Assembly (NCBI GenBank): GCA_035310125.1
Contig: DATGEP010000089.1
Location: 1 to 42,033, forward strand
Source: DATGEP01 sp035310125
GTDB lineage: Bacteria; Chloroflexota; Ktedonobacteria; Ktedonobacterales; JADMIN01
DNA: 42,033 nucleotides
Direction of reading: 5' to 3'
The position numbers were made by a program, and so were the translations under genes. Below the pieces are notes generated by a model that was given only the letters and a program-made list of their open reading frames with translations, was not told the origin of the DNA and ran no database searches. Shown here piece by piece: positions 1 through 8,085 of the stretch; within the stretch, counting starts at the first letter, position 1, and every line of letters starts with the position of its first letter.

Positions 1-355
1 TACCTACTCCCAGCATTGAAGGTCTTGCAGTTGCTGATCGTGTGTTTCCGTGATCTCCATGATCCCATTGTAACTCGCAAATCGGACATGTTGTGTCCGC
101 ATTTCTGCGAGCTGGCTACGAACCAGCCCTGCTTGCAGTGACTCATTGCGCTGCCCTGCAACCCCGCCTGGACGTAATCCGCTCGACCACCCGTTTCCAC
201 TGGTGGCCGCGCCAAATTCACACGCGACGAGGACCCAGGCGAAGGTAGTCTAACGGGTTACGAAACGCCCTCCACCTCAGTATAGGGAGTGTCACTACAC
301 GGGCCAAGCCGGCTCGTTGCCAGTCTCCTTCCAGCGGCAGCTGCGCTCGTCTCGG
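1..355. other. Left-edge stretch without a supported gene
   Basis: No convincing protein-coding region is visible here. On the minus strand an 18-codon reading frame runs from an ATG at 60-58 to a stop at 4-6, directly after a promoter-like element (see the entry at 67-99). On the plus strand a 46-codon frame open at the window edge ends at 139-141 and resembles nothing I recognise. The rest, about 142-355, is the downstream flank of the minus-strand gene at 356-1336, and I see no T-tract hairpin in it. Confidence 0.4.
67..99 (-). promoter_or_regulatory. Candidate leaderless promoter with operator-like dyad
   Basis: On the minus strand a TACAAT -10 element (67-72) ends six bases before an ATG at 58-60, so transcription would start at or very near the A of that ATG, as in a leaderless mRNA. 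A perfect dyad, CGGACA (83-88) and TGTCCG (94-99) around a 5-base centre, covers the place where a -35 element would sit. This suggests a repressor or activator site. The frame that follows closes after 18 codons, so the target is either a tiny peptide, a decayed gene or chance. Confidence 0.3.
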
Positions 356-1336
356 CTAGTCTCCTGCTGCATACCAGTCCAACACCCGTAAGGCGCGCAG
401 CGTGATCCAGCGGCTTGGCTCGCCTTCGGCCATACCCGGCTCGGCGTCCAACTCGTCGGGATGCATGCTCTCCCGCAGCCAGCGGCCCTCCGCGTCGCGA
501 TTGGACGCGACGAGGCCGATTGCCTCGGCCAGACGCGCGTCTGGCCTCTCTGGCCGCATCCCCGCGCTGCGCAGGTACTCGAGTCCACGCAGCACGTCGT
601 AGTGATAGCCGGTGGGGAACGAGAAGCGGGTCCAGGCCGGGTCGATCACGTCGCCGGTTGAGCGGCGGCGCAGCATACGGCGCGCGAGGAGGTACTCCTG
701 CCCCCGCTCACGGGCCGCCGTCACGGTTGGCGAGCCACCTGTGGCCCGCTCGTGCTCCAGGAGCCCCTCGAGGACGCAGATCGTGGTGTGGAAGGACCCG
801 CGGGTCGAGCCGCGTTCCTGTTCGCAGTTCCACCCGCCATCGGCCAGCTGCTCACCTAGGAGCCGGTCAACGATGCCCTGCACGTCCTCGCCGAAGTACG
901 CGCCGACCGCCACGACCCGGCCGTTGACGCACGGCTCGACCTCGCCGGCGAAGAGCGGCTTGCCGTGCCAGGCGGCGTCCTGAGGCAGCACGCCCTGCCA
1001 CGTCACGTGGTCGCGAACGCGGGCGACCGCGCGCCGCGCCGCCATGCTCGTCGGATCCAGCCCCATGTCGCGCAACGACAGCAGCGCCCGCAGGGTTACC
1101 CATTCGGGATTGGGGGTGCCAGTGCCCCAGTATCCATCGGCGCTCTGGCTGGTAAGCAACTGGGCGCCCCAGCCCTCGGCGGCGACCTTTGCGCGCTCGG
1201 CCGCGACCTCCTCGTGGGGCGCATCGGTCAGATCGCGCAGCACCTGCCAGCGGATGGCAGGGTCGGAATCAAGCAGCCATTCTATGACCGAGCTGTCTGG
1301 CTTCGGGGCTTGCCGTTTGGCCGGATTGGTCGCCAT
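356..1336 (-). CDS. Squalene-cyclase/prenyltransferase-like repeat protein
   Basis: The 326-residue protein has the alpha/alpha-toroid signature of the prenyltransferase and squalene oxidase repeat superfamily: recurring Asp-Gly-x-Trp type segments (DGYWGTG near residue 67, DGGWN near 166, EGRW near 288) separated by amphipathic helices. No catalytic DXDD cyclase motif is visible and the protein is about half the length of a squalene-hopene cyclase. It is therefore probably a stand-alone toroid of unknown substrate rather than a hopanoid cyclase. The start ATG is preceded by AAGGAGG with 8-base spacing. It lies downstream of the nuo operon on the same strand but is separated by about 330 bases, so probably has its own promoter. 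It shows no signal peptide. Confidence 0.8.
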   Translation of the reverse strand: MATNPAKRQAPKPDSSVIEWLLDSDPAIRWQVLRDLTDAPHEEVAAERAKVAAEGWGAQLLTSQSADGYWGTGTPNPEWVTLRALLSLRDMGLDPTSMAARRAVARVRDHVTWQGVLPQDAAWHGKPLFAGEVEPCVNGRVVAVGAYFGEDVQGIVDRLLGEQLADGGWNCEQERGSTRGSFHTTICVLEGLLEHERATGGSPTVTAARERGQEYLLARRMLRRRSTGDVIDPAWTRFSFPTGYHYDVLRGLEYLRSAGMRPERPDARLAEAIGLVASNRDAEGRWLRESMHPDELDAEPGMAEGEPSRWITLRALRVLDWYAAGD

Positions 1337-1669
1337 CTACTGGCCCTCCTTATGGTGGTGAAGAGACGCTGTCGGTAGCCTAGCCAGTGTAGTGTACCAG
1401 CTAAAGAGGACGAAATCGGACCTGATAAGAACCGACCGGGTGGAATGCGGGGCTCCCGTTGATCTTCGTCCTGCGTCACAGCCACCCATCACCACGCATG
1501 CAGTGCCACCAGACAGAGGTACAAGCCGCGAATCATAAGCACCCACGCGAAGTTAGTATCAGGTCATGCCCAGCATAGCCATTTGCAGGCAGCCTCCCAA
1601 TGGTGAAGAGTGCGAAAGGATCCAGGGCGCCAACTTGCGGATATGGCACCCTTTGGCGCTCTGGCGCTC
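1337..1669. other. Gap between nuoN and the toroid protein; weak stem-loop
   Basis: No gene is visible. A stem pairing 1625-1632 with 1644-1651 (8 bp, one G-U in the minus-strand RNA) lies just past the nuoN stop and could end the nuo transcript, but it lacks a following U-tract. TACACT-like -10 sequences occur upstream of the 1336 start without a good -35. Confidence 0.3.
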
Positions 1670-3358
1670 TTACCGGAAGATGGCGGTCGCCGCTTGCGTC
1701 GCGAAGTCATAGAGGCCGCCGGGGATGATTCCGAGGGCGAGCGTCAGGATAGTTGCCAGCGCCAGGGCGAGCCAGGTGCCAGCGGGAATAGCACGAACCG
1801 CAGGTGTGGCAGGTGTCTGGACGGCAGAGGCATCTGCTTCCACAGCCGTCGCCGGCTGGACCAGCGGCTCAGCGAGCGCTACGGCGGCGGCGCCAACAGA
1901 AACCGGCGCTGGTGAGGAAACTGGCAAGGCTGGCTCTGTCTCGGTGATGACAACACCGCTAGGCGCCAGCGCGGGCGCGACGGATGACTGCGGCTCGACG
2001 AAGTACATCGCCCAGACGACGCGGAGATAATAGAACATGCCGCCCACGCTGGCGAGCAGACCGATGATTGCCAGCTCCAGATGGTTGCCCACAATTGCGG
2101 CGTAGAAGATGTACCACTTGCCCGCGAAACCCACTGTAGGAGGGACGCCGGCCAGCGAGAAGAGGCAGATCAACATGACGGCGGCGATGCCGGGGCGGCG
2201 ACGTGCGAGGCCGTTGTAGTCTTCCAGGGTGGTGCCCAGGCCGTCGTTGCGCTCCAGCGCCAGCACGACGCCGAACGCGCCGAGATTCATGGCGGCGAAG
2301 GCGCCGAGATAGACCAGCAGCGCGGCCAGTGAGAGAGATGTGTCGGTAACGATGGCGACGAGCATGTAGCCCGCGTTGGCGATGCTGGAATAGGCCAGCA
2401 TACGCTTGACGTCACGCTGCGTGATAGCCAGGAAGTTGCCGCCGATCATCGTCAGCACGGCGATCACCCAGAAGACGGGGGTCCAGTCGTCGTGAATGGG
2501 GCCGAGCGCGATCAGGAAGACGCGGGCCAGCGCGACGAAGGCGGCGACTTTGGTGCCGACCGACATGAAGGCGGTGACGGTAGTGGGGGCGCCGACGTAG
2601 ACATCCGGCGTCCACGCCTGGAAGGGAATGGCCGAGACCTTGAACGCGAAACCGACGGCCATCAATCCCAGACCGATCAGCAGCAGCGGGCCGAAGCCGG
2701 TGGATGGATGCAGCGAGTGGGCCGGAGTGGCGAGGAACGCGCGAATGCCGGCGAGACTGGTGGTGCCGGTGCTGCCGTAGGTCATCGCCATGCCATACAA
2801 CAGGAACGCTGACGCAAACGAGCTCAGGATGAAGTATTTCATGCCCGCTTCCTGCGAGCGGTTGCGAGCCACGACATACGCGCAGAGGATGTAGAGCGCG
2901 AGCGAGAGGACTTCCAGGCCGACAAAGACGATCATGAGGTTATTCGCCGAGGGCATGAGCATCATGCCGAGCGCGGCGAGCAACATCAGCGCATAGTACT
3001 CGCCCTGATGCCGGATGCCCTGGCGCTCGATGTAGCCCGGCGAGTAGAGCAGGCCAAGTCCAACCGTAAAAAGCACGATCATGTCCGCGAGCAGCGCCAG
3101 CTTATCCGCGCTCATCATGCCGAAGAAAGCCGTGCCGTAGTCGCCGTTGGCCCAAAGAAGCGCGCTGGCGACGCCCGCGCCAGCGACGCCAGCCAGCGAG
3201 AGCAGCACAAGCCAGGGCTTGTGCCCCGGCACTCCAGCGAGGTCCGCAAGCAACACGACCAGCACTGTCACGAGCAGGATTAGCTCAGGCAGGATACGGA
3301 TCCAGTCGCTGCCGCCGGGCAGGTACGTGAAGGCTGAAATGGTGTCCGCTACGATCAT
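1670..3358 (-). CDS. nuoN: NADH-quinone oxidoreductase subunit N
   Basis: This is one of the three antiporter-like, proton-translocating membrane subunits of respiratory complex I. The start is set at the ATG at 3358 (562 residues), because GAGG lies 7 bases upstream and this leaves a 10-base gap after nuoM; a longer frame to 3400 would overlap nuoM. The conserved membrane charges are present: Glu149 in VGLEVLSLALY, Lys240 in GFAFKVSAIPF and Lys270 in SVGTKVAAF. The segment LAYSSIANAGYM is typical of the family. Residues about 455-527 form an unusually long Ala/Pro/Val-rich linker between the last two helices. It is the final gene of the nuoA-N operon. Confidence 0.96.
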   Translation of the reverse strand: MIVADTISAFTYLPGGSDWIRILPELILLVTVLVVLLADLAGVPGHKPWLVLLSLAGVAGAGVASALLWANGDYGTAFFGMMSADKLALLADMIVLFTVGLGLLYSPGYIERQGIRHQGEYYALMLLAALGMMLMPSANNLMIVFVGLEVLSLALYILCAYVVARNRSQEAGMKYFILSSFASAFLLYGMAMTYGSTGTTSLAGIRAFLATPAHSLHPSTGFGPLLLIGLGLMAVGFAFKVSAIPFQAWTPDVYVGAPTTVTAFMSVGTKVAAFVALARVFLIALGPIHDDWTPVFWVIAVLTMIGGNFLAITQRDVKRMLAYSSIANAGYMLVAIVTDTSLSLAALLVYLGAFAAMNLGAFGVVLALERNDGLGTTLEDYNGLARRRPGIAAVMLICLFSLAGVPPTVGFAGKWYIFYAAIVGNHLELAIIGLLASVGGMFYYLRVVWAMYFVEPQSSVAPALAPSGVVITETEPALPVSSPAPVSVGAAAVALAEPLVQPATAVEADASAVQTPATPAVRAIPAGTWLALALATILTLALGIIPGGLYDFATQAATAIFR

Positions 3359-3368
3359 ACATGTGCCT

Positions 3369-5039
3369 CTATTCGCCGGATGTCGCGTATGTGTCGGCAT
3401 ACAGGCGTGCGCCAGACACCTCTATACTCTTCTGTGCGGGATGGTAGGCGAGCATGACAGCGGCGCCCTCCGAATCCGCATGGGGCCGCGCCGTGGTCGC
3501 TGGGGCCGTCGCGGTCAATGGGGCAACGGCTCGCTCCATTCGTGTGGTAAGCGTCGCCGGCACGAAGCCCAGATAGAAGATGAGCGCCAGCAGCGGCAGC
3601 AGCGTTGCCAGCTCGCCTACGCGCAGATCGGCGATCCCAGCGAGCGCACCGGGCGCGGCGGCCACTGAAGCCGTCGTCGTTCCGCCACCTGCCAGCGCAA
3701 CCTCTTTTATCGGGCCGTGCATCACACCCTGGAAGAAGCGCAGCATATACCAGGCGGCGGGAATGACAACCAGTGTGCCAAGGCCACCCAGGACCACGTT
3801 GAAGCGAAAAGCGCCGATGAAAGCCAGGAATTCGCCAGCGAAGCTGTTGAGTCCCGGCAACCCGAGCGCGGACATCGCGACAATCAGGAAGACGGTCGCC
3901 AGCCAGGGCACGCGCGCCGCCAGCCCACCGAAATCCGCCAGCCGGCGCGACTGCGTGCGCGACTCGATGTAGCCGGCGATCAGGAAGAGGGCGGCGATGA
4001 CGATGCCGTGATTGACCATCTGAACGACGGCGCCCTCGATGCCCTGCGTATTGAGCGCGAAGATACCCAGGATGATGACGCCGATGTGACTGATGCTGAC
4101 GTAGGCCAGCAGGCGCATGAAGTCGCTGGCGACGAGCGCCTGAAGCGCGAAATAGAGGATGCCGGCGACGGCGAGGCTGGACATCAGCGGCGCCAGTGTG
4201 TGCGCGGCAACCGGGAAGAGGGTCACGCAGAAGCGGATCATGCCATACACGCCGGCCTTGGCCATGACGCCCGCAATCAGCACGACGGCGGGCACAGGCG
4301 CCTCGGAGTAGGCGTCCGGCACCCAGCTATGGAATGGGAAGAGGCCGGACTTGATGCCAAAAGCCAGCGCGAAGCCCAGGAAGAGGAGTATCTGTGTATT
4401 CTGGGGCAGCAGCGCCGAGCCGTTGCGCAGCAGCGCGGCAAGATCGAGGTTGTAGCCGGTGTGCGAGCTAGTGCTGACGACGGCGCCGACAGCAATGATA
4501 GCGACGAGCATCACCAGCGACCCAACCGCCGTATAGAGCAGGAATTTGATCGCGGCGTAGGTGCGACGCGGGCCGCCAAAGATGCCCACGAGCAGATACG
4601 CTGGCACGAGCATCAGGTCCCAGAAGACGTAGAAGAGGAAGAGGTTGGTGGCCAGGAATACGCCCTGCATGCTCATGCTGAGGAGCATCGTAAAGGCGAG
4701 GTATTCGCGAACGCGCGCGCCATCGCGAACGTAGCTCCACGAGGCGGCGAGCGCGACGATGGTGAGCAAGGCGTTGAGGCCAACCAGGAAGAGGTTGATA
4801 CCGTCCACACCGATGGCGTAGCTGATGCCGAAGCCAGGCAGCCAATCGTGATGCTCGGCGAGCTGGAAGCCGCTCTGGCCGGGAGAGAACTGGATGAAGA
4901 GCCAGACGCAGAGCGCGAAGTCCAGCAGGGCAGTGAGGAGCGCGAAGCCCCAGGCGGCGCGGCGCGGCAATACGAGCGCGCCGGCCATGCCGAGCAGCGG
5001 CACGAAGAGGATCAGGCTCAAAATCGGAAACTGTGTCAT
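3369..5039 (-). CDS. nuoM: NADH-quinone oxidoreductase subunit M
   Basis: This 556-residue multi-helix protein is an antiporter-like subunit of complex I that carries part of the proton-pumping machinery. Family segments are clear: the TM7 region FGIKSGLFPFHSWVPDAY with Lys230, the TM8 region GVMAKAGVYG with Lys261, and KFLLYTAVGS. The key TM5 acidic position, a Glu in the families I know (FFFWE or MWELELVP), is Asp141 here (YVFWDLMLVP). Residues about 440-470 and the last 55 residues are Ala/Thr/Pro-rich, and the tail is longer than usual. The gene follows nuoL after 19 bases and precedes nuoN by 10. Confidence 0.96.
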   Translation of the reverse strand: MTQFPILSLILFVPLLGMAGALVLPRRAAWGFALLTALLDFALCVWLFIQFSPGQSGFQLAEHHDWLPGFGISYAIGVDGINLFLVGLNALLTIVALAASWSYVRDGARVREYLAFTMLLSMSMQGVFLATNLFLFYVFWDLMLVPAYLLVGIFGGPRRTYAAIKFLLYTAVGSLVMLVAIIAVGAVVSTSSHTGYNLDLAALLRNGSALLPQNTQILLFLGFALAFGIKSGLFPFHSWVPDAYSEAPVPAVVLIAGVMAKAGVYGMIRFCVTLFPVAAHTLAPLMSSLAVAGILYFALQALVASDFMRLLAYVSISHIGVIILGIFALNTQGIEGAVVQMVNHGIVIAALFLIAGYIESRTQSRRLADFGGLAARVPWLATVFLIVAMSALGLPGLNSFAGEFLAFIGAFRFNVVLGGLGTLVVIPAAWYMLRFFQGVMHGPIKEVALAGGGTTTASVAAAPGALAGIADLRVGELATLLPLLALIFYLGFVPATLTTRMERAVAPLTATAPATTARPHADSEGAAVMLAYHPAQKSIEVSGARLYADTYATSGE

Positions 5040-5058
5040 GGCGCTTCTCTATCCAACC

Positions 5059-7071
5059 TTACGGGTGAATCACATAGTATAGGACGATCAGGGCGGCGCC
5101 AAGGAAGATGGCCAGCGCGTAGTTGCGGGCGTACCCAGTTTGCAGCGCGCGCAGGCCCATACTTATCCAGCCGGCGACACTGGCTACTCCGCGCGTGCCG
5201 CCGTCCAGTGTCACACCCTCGACGCCGCGCCGCAGCACACCGCCAACCCAGATGATGGGGCGAACGATCGCGCGGTCGTAGAGGTCGTCAATCAGCCAGC
5301 GGCGATCCAGAAAGACCACCAGCGGGTTGTCACGGTGAGCAAACGCCGGCTCACGGCGGTAGTAATACCTCCAGGCGACGCCGATACCAATGAGCGCCAC
5401 AACCAGCCCGGCGGCGACGTTGATCGCAAAGAGCGCGCTGCTGGGCTGCACCGCGCCGACACCACCCGTCACGGGTAGCAGGAACTCGCCGATAGCGTCT
5501 TTCAGAGGCGTGCCATACAAGCCGCCGACGACCGAAAGGATAGCCAAGATGCCCATTGGAATCGCCATTGCCAGGCCGACATCGTGGATGTGCGCCAGCG
5601 GATCACGCCGCCCAGCGTGCGCCGGCTCTACCGCGATTTGGTGCGCAGATGTGTCGGTACCGGCATGGGCAGGCGTTATCTCCGGCCCGCGATACGTGCC
5701 GGAGAAGACAGCAAAGATCAGGCGGAACGTGTAAAAGCCGGTGAGCGCGGCGGTGAGCAGTCCGGCAAGATAGAGAATCCACCAGCCAAGGATGCCGCCG
5801 TTCGCGGTGGCGCGGGCCAGGATGATACCCAGGATGGCGTCTTTGCTCCAGAAGCCGGCGAAGGGAAAGATGGCCGCCAGGGCGAGGCCGCTGGCGACGA
5901 AGCACCAGAACGTAAACGGCAGCTTGCGGTAGAGGCCGCCCATCTTGCGCATATCTTGCTCGCCGCCGAGCGCGTGGATGACGGCGCCCGCGCACATGAA
6001 GAGCAGCGCCTTGAAGTAGGCGTGCGTGGTGAGGTGGAAGATGCCGGTGGTGAAACCTGTCGCGGATTCCGCCATGAACATATAGGCAAGCTGGCTGATG
6101 GTCGAGTAGGCCAGTACGCGCTTGATATCCGTCTGCACGCAGGCGACAGTGGCGGCGAAGAAAGCCGTAAGACCAGCCACCCCGCCGATGATGCCAAGCG
6201 TATCCGGCGCGGCCAGGAAGAGAGGCGCGGCGCGAGCCACGAGGTAGACGCCCGCCGTGACCATCGTGGCGGCGTGGATCAGGGCGCTGACGGGTGTGGG
6301 GCCTTCCATTGCGTCCGGCAGCCAGACGTGCAGGGGGAGTTGCGCTGATTTCGCGGCGGCGGCGAGGAAGAGCAGGAGTGTGATGGCCGTAAGAATCCCC
6401 GGCGCGATGCCCGCATACGAGCTGTGCAGCACGCCGCCCGCGGAGATTGGATATGAACGAGATGTGGCGCCAAAGGCCAGCGTGCCGAACGAGCGGAACA
6501 GCAGGAAGATGGCGAGCAGCAGCCCGAAGTCGCCGATGACGTTGACGACGAAGGCTTTGCGAGCGGCGGCGACCGCCGAAGGTCGGGTATACCAGAAGCC
6601 GATGAGCAGGTATGACGCGAGGCCGACGAGTCCCCAGCCGATGAGCAGGAAGAGGAAGTTATCGCTCGCGACGAGCAGGATCATCGCGAACTCGAAGAAG
6701 TTGAGGAAGGCGAAGAACCGCCAGTAGCTCGCGTCGTCCGCCATGTAGCCGATGGCGTAGACATGGATGAGGAAGCCGACGCCCGTCACGATCAGCAACA
6801 TGACGGCAGAGAGGGGATCGTTGAGCAGACTGAAATCAATATGCAGCGTGCCCGACGACACCCAGTTCCAGAGCGGTGTGTCGCTGGCACGGGCGGCGAC
6901 TGGTGTTCCCGTCATCGCGAGGAAGTCGGCTACCGCCAGCACGAAGGACGCGAAGACGACGCCGCAGGCGATGATGGAGATCGCGGCTTTGGGCAAGGCA
7001 CGCCCGAACAGCCCGACCACGACGAACCCCAGCAGCGGAAGCAGCAGGATGAGTGGCGTCAGGTTCAGCAT
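5059..7071 (-). CDS. nuoL: NADH-quinone oxidoreductase subunit L
   Basis: This is the distal antiporter-like pump subunit of complex I, 670 residues. Recognisable segments include YAIGYMADDASYWRFF, SYLLIGFWYTRPSA, KAFVVNVIGDFG, the TM7 region KSAQLPLHVWLPDAMEGP with Lys241, and HAATMVTAGVYL. The TM5 glutamate that I expect in GWE(G/L)VGL is glycine here (Gly147 in LIGWGLVGLASY, codon GGA). An extra Glu127 sits in the preceding helix (NFFEFAMILLV). The C-terminal half has a loop with two PAHAG repeats near residues 453-478, and the C-terminus keeps the long amphipathic/last-helix layout of NuoL. It is part of the nuoA-N operon, 9 bases after nuoK. Confidence 0.96.
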   Translation of the reverse strand: MLNLTPLILLLPLLGFVVVGLFGRALPKAAISIIACGVVFASFVLAVADFLAMTGTPVAARASDTPLWNWVSSGTLHIDFSLLNDPLSAVMLLIVTGVGFLIHVYAIGYMADDASYWRFFAFLNFFEFAMILLVASDNFLFLLIGWGLVGLASYLLIGFWYTRPSAVAAARKAFVVNVIGDFGLLLAIFLLFRSFGTLAFGATSRSYPISAGGVLHSSYAGIAPGILTAITLLLFLAAAAKSAQLPLHVWLPDAMEGPTPVSALIHAATMVTAGVYLVARAAPLFLAAPDTLGIIGGVAGLTAFFAATVACVQTDIKRVLAYSTISQLAYMFMAESATGFTTGIFHLTTHAYFKALLFMCAGAVIHALGGEQDMRKMGGLYRKLPFTFWCFVASGLALAAIFPFAGFWSKDAILGIILARATANGGILGWWILYLAGLLTAALTGFYTFRLIFAVFSGTYRGPEITPAHAGTDTSAHQIAVEPAHAGRRDPLAHIHDVGLAMAIPMGILAILSVVGGLYGTPLKDAIGEFLLPVTGGVGAVQPSSALFAINVAAGLVVALIGIGVAWRYYYRREPAFAHRDNPLVVFLDRRWLIDDLYDRAIVRPIIWVGGVLRRGVEGVTLDGGTRGVASVAGWISMGLRALQTGYARNYALAIFLGAALIVLYYVIHP

Positions 7072-7080
7072 ATCCAGCGA

Positions 7081-7380
7081 CTAGCCCTTCAATGTATTCA
7101 ACTCGTCAACGTTGATGTCGCGCCGCGTGCGGAAGATGGCAATGATAATCGCCAGTCCCACTACAACTTCGGCGGCGGCCACCGTCAGGACGAGGAAGAC
7201 GAACATCCAGCCGTCCACCGAGTTCGTGAAGTGCGCAAATGTCATGAACGAGAGGTTCACGGCGTTGAGCATCAGCTCGATGGACATGAACATCACCAAT
7301 GGATTGCGGCGGACGAGCACGCCCGCCGCGCCGATAGCAAACATCAGCGCGCTGACGATCAGGAAGCCTGAGACGCCCAT
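7081..7380 (-). CDS. nuoK: NADH-quinone oxidoreductase subunit K
   Basis: This 99-residue, three-helix protein is the membrane subunit of complex I homologous to MrpC. The conserved membrane glutamates are present: one in MSIELMLNAVNL and one in VAAAEVVVGLAI. The ending FRTRRDINVDEL is typical of the family. The length matches the usual 100 residues. It is separated from the upstream nuoJ by 160 bases holding a tandem repeat, the largest gap in the operon. Confidence 0.96.
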   Translation of the reverse strand: MGVSGFLIVSALMFAIGAAGVLVRRNPLVMFMSIELMLNAVNLSFMTFAHFTNSVDGWMFVFLVLTVAAAEVVVGLAIIIAIFRTRRDINVDELNTLKG

Positions 7381-7540
7381 GGGTCCTCACCCCCCAGAGA
7401 ATTCTAATGATCAGTCCACACGACTTTGGCAAGGTGTTGGGCCCGGCATTCCTGTCGGTCCGCAGGCAAGAATGCCCGCGCCACCGTCGGTCCGCAGGCA
7501 AGAATGCCCGCGCCACCGCAAAACCGAGCTCGTCTAACCA
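7381..7540. other. nuoJ-nuoK intergenic gap
   Basis: This 160-base spacer inside an otherwise tightly packed operon carries two tandem copies of a 32-base unit (listed separately). No ORF with a ribosome binding site and no promoter of its own were seen. Confidence 0.6.
7454..7517. repeat. Two tandem 32-bp repeat units
   Basis: Positions 7454-7485 and 7486-7517 are identical 32-base units beginning GTCGGTCCGC and ending GCGCCACC. Each unit contains a small imperfect dyad, GCAGGCA-AGA-ATGCCCGC, able to form a short hairpin. The element interrupts the nuoJ-nuoK junction and looks like an intergenic, REP-like dispersed repeat rather than coding sequence. No third copy was noticed in the window. 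Confidence 0.85.
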
Positions 7541-8080
7541 CTATTCGCGGCCGGTCATGCGGCGGCCCAGCACGACGGCCCCCAGCACGGCGATGATGAG
7601 CAGTACGCTCGTCACCTCGAACGGGAACGCGAAACCGTGAAAGAGCGCCAGTCCGAACGTTTGCGTGTTGCCGTTAGCCGTCACTTGCCGCGCGAGACCG
7701 CCAGCACCAATCGTTTTCGCGTCGGCGGCGATGGAGCCGTTGACGGCAGCGAAGAAGATTGAGCCGGCAAGGATGATCGCCAGTCCCACCGCCGCGCCCC
7801 ATTGCCATTTCAGCCGGTCTGCCGCGGCTGTGTCGCTCTGATTTGGCGCGAGCATCGTCACGACAAAGAGGAACAGCACCATGACGGCGCCCGCATAGAC
7901 CAGCACCTGGATGGTGGCGACGAAGATGCCGCCGAGCATCAGAAAGAAGAACGCCAGCATGAGCAGGTTCACGATCAAGCTGAGCATGCTGTAGACGGTG
8001 TTGCGATTGACGACGACGCCAAGCGCCGATGCCACCGCCGCGACGGCCAGCACATAAAAGGCGATGGTGTTCCCGATCAT
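7541..8080 (-). CDS. nuoJ: NADH-quinone oxidoreductase subunit J
   Basis: This 179-residue membrane protein is the complex I subunit containing the pi-bulge helix near the quinone-site coupling axis. Family segments are visible: AVAAVASALGVVVNRNTVYS, the Gly/Val-rich third helix ATIQVLVYAGAVMVLFLFVV, and FPFEVTSVLLIIAVLGAVVL with its membrane Glu. Five helices are predicted by hydrophobicity. The gene follows nuoI after 5 bases. The length is ordinary for bacterial NuoJ. Confidence 0.95.
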   Translation of the reverse strand: MIGNTIAFYVLAVAAVASALGVVVNRNTVYSMLSLIVNLLMLAFFFLMLGGIFVATIQVLVYAGAVMVLFLFVVTMLAPNQSDTAAADRLKWQWGAAVGLAIILAGSIFFAAVNGSIAADAKTIGAGGLARQVTANGNTQTFGLALFHGFAFPFEVTSVLLIIAVLGAVVLGRRMTGRE

Positions 8081-8085
8081 ATCGC

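Noticed and set aside
3717..5255. Long plus-strand frame of 512 codons antisense to nuoM and nuoL
   Set aside because: The translation is Asp/Glu/Arg/Gln-rich without family features, and it is the codon-bias shadow of the GC-rich nuo genes.
5584..6348. Plus-strand frame of 254 codons antisense to nuoL
   Set aside because: Charged, low-information translation on the reverse strand of a conserved gene.
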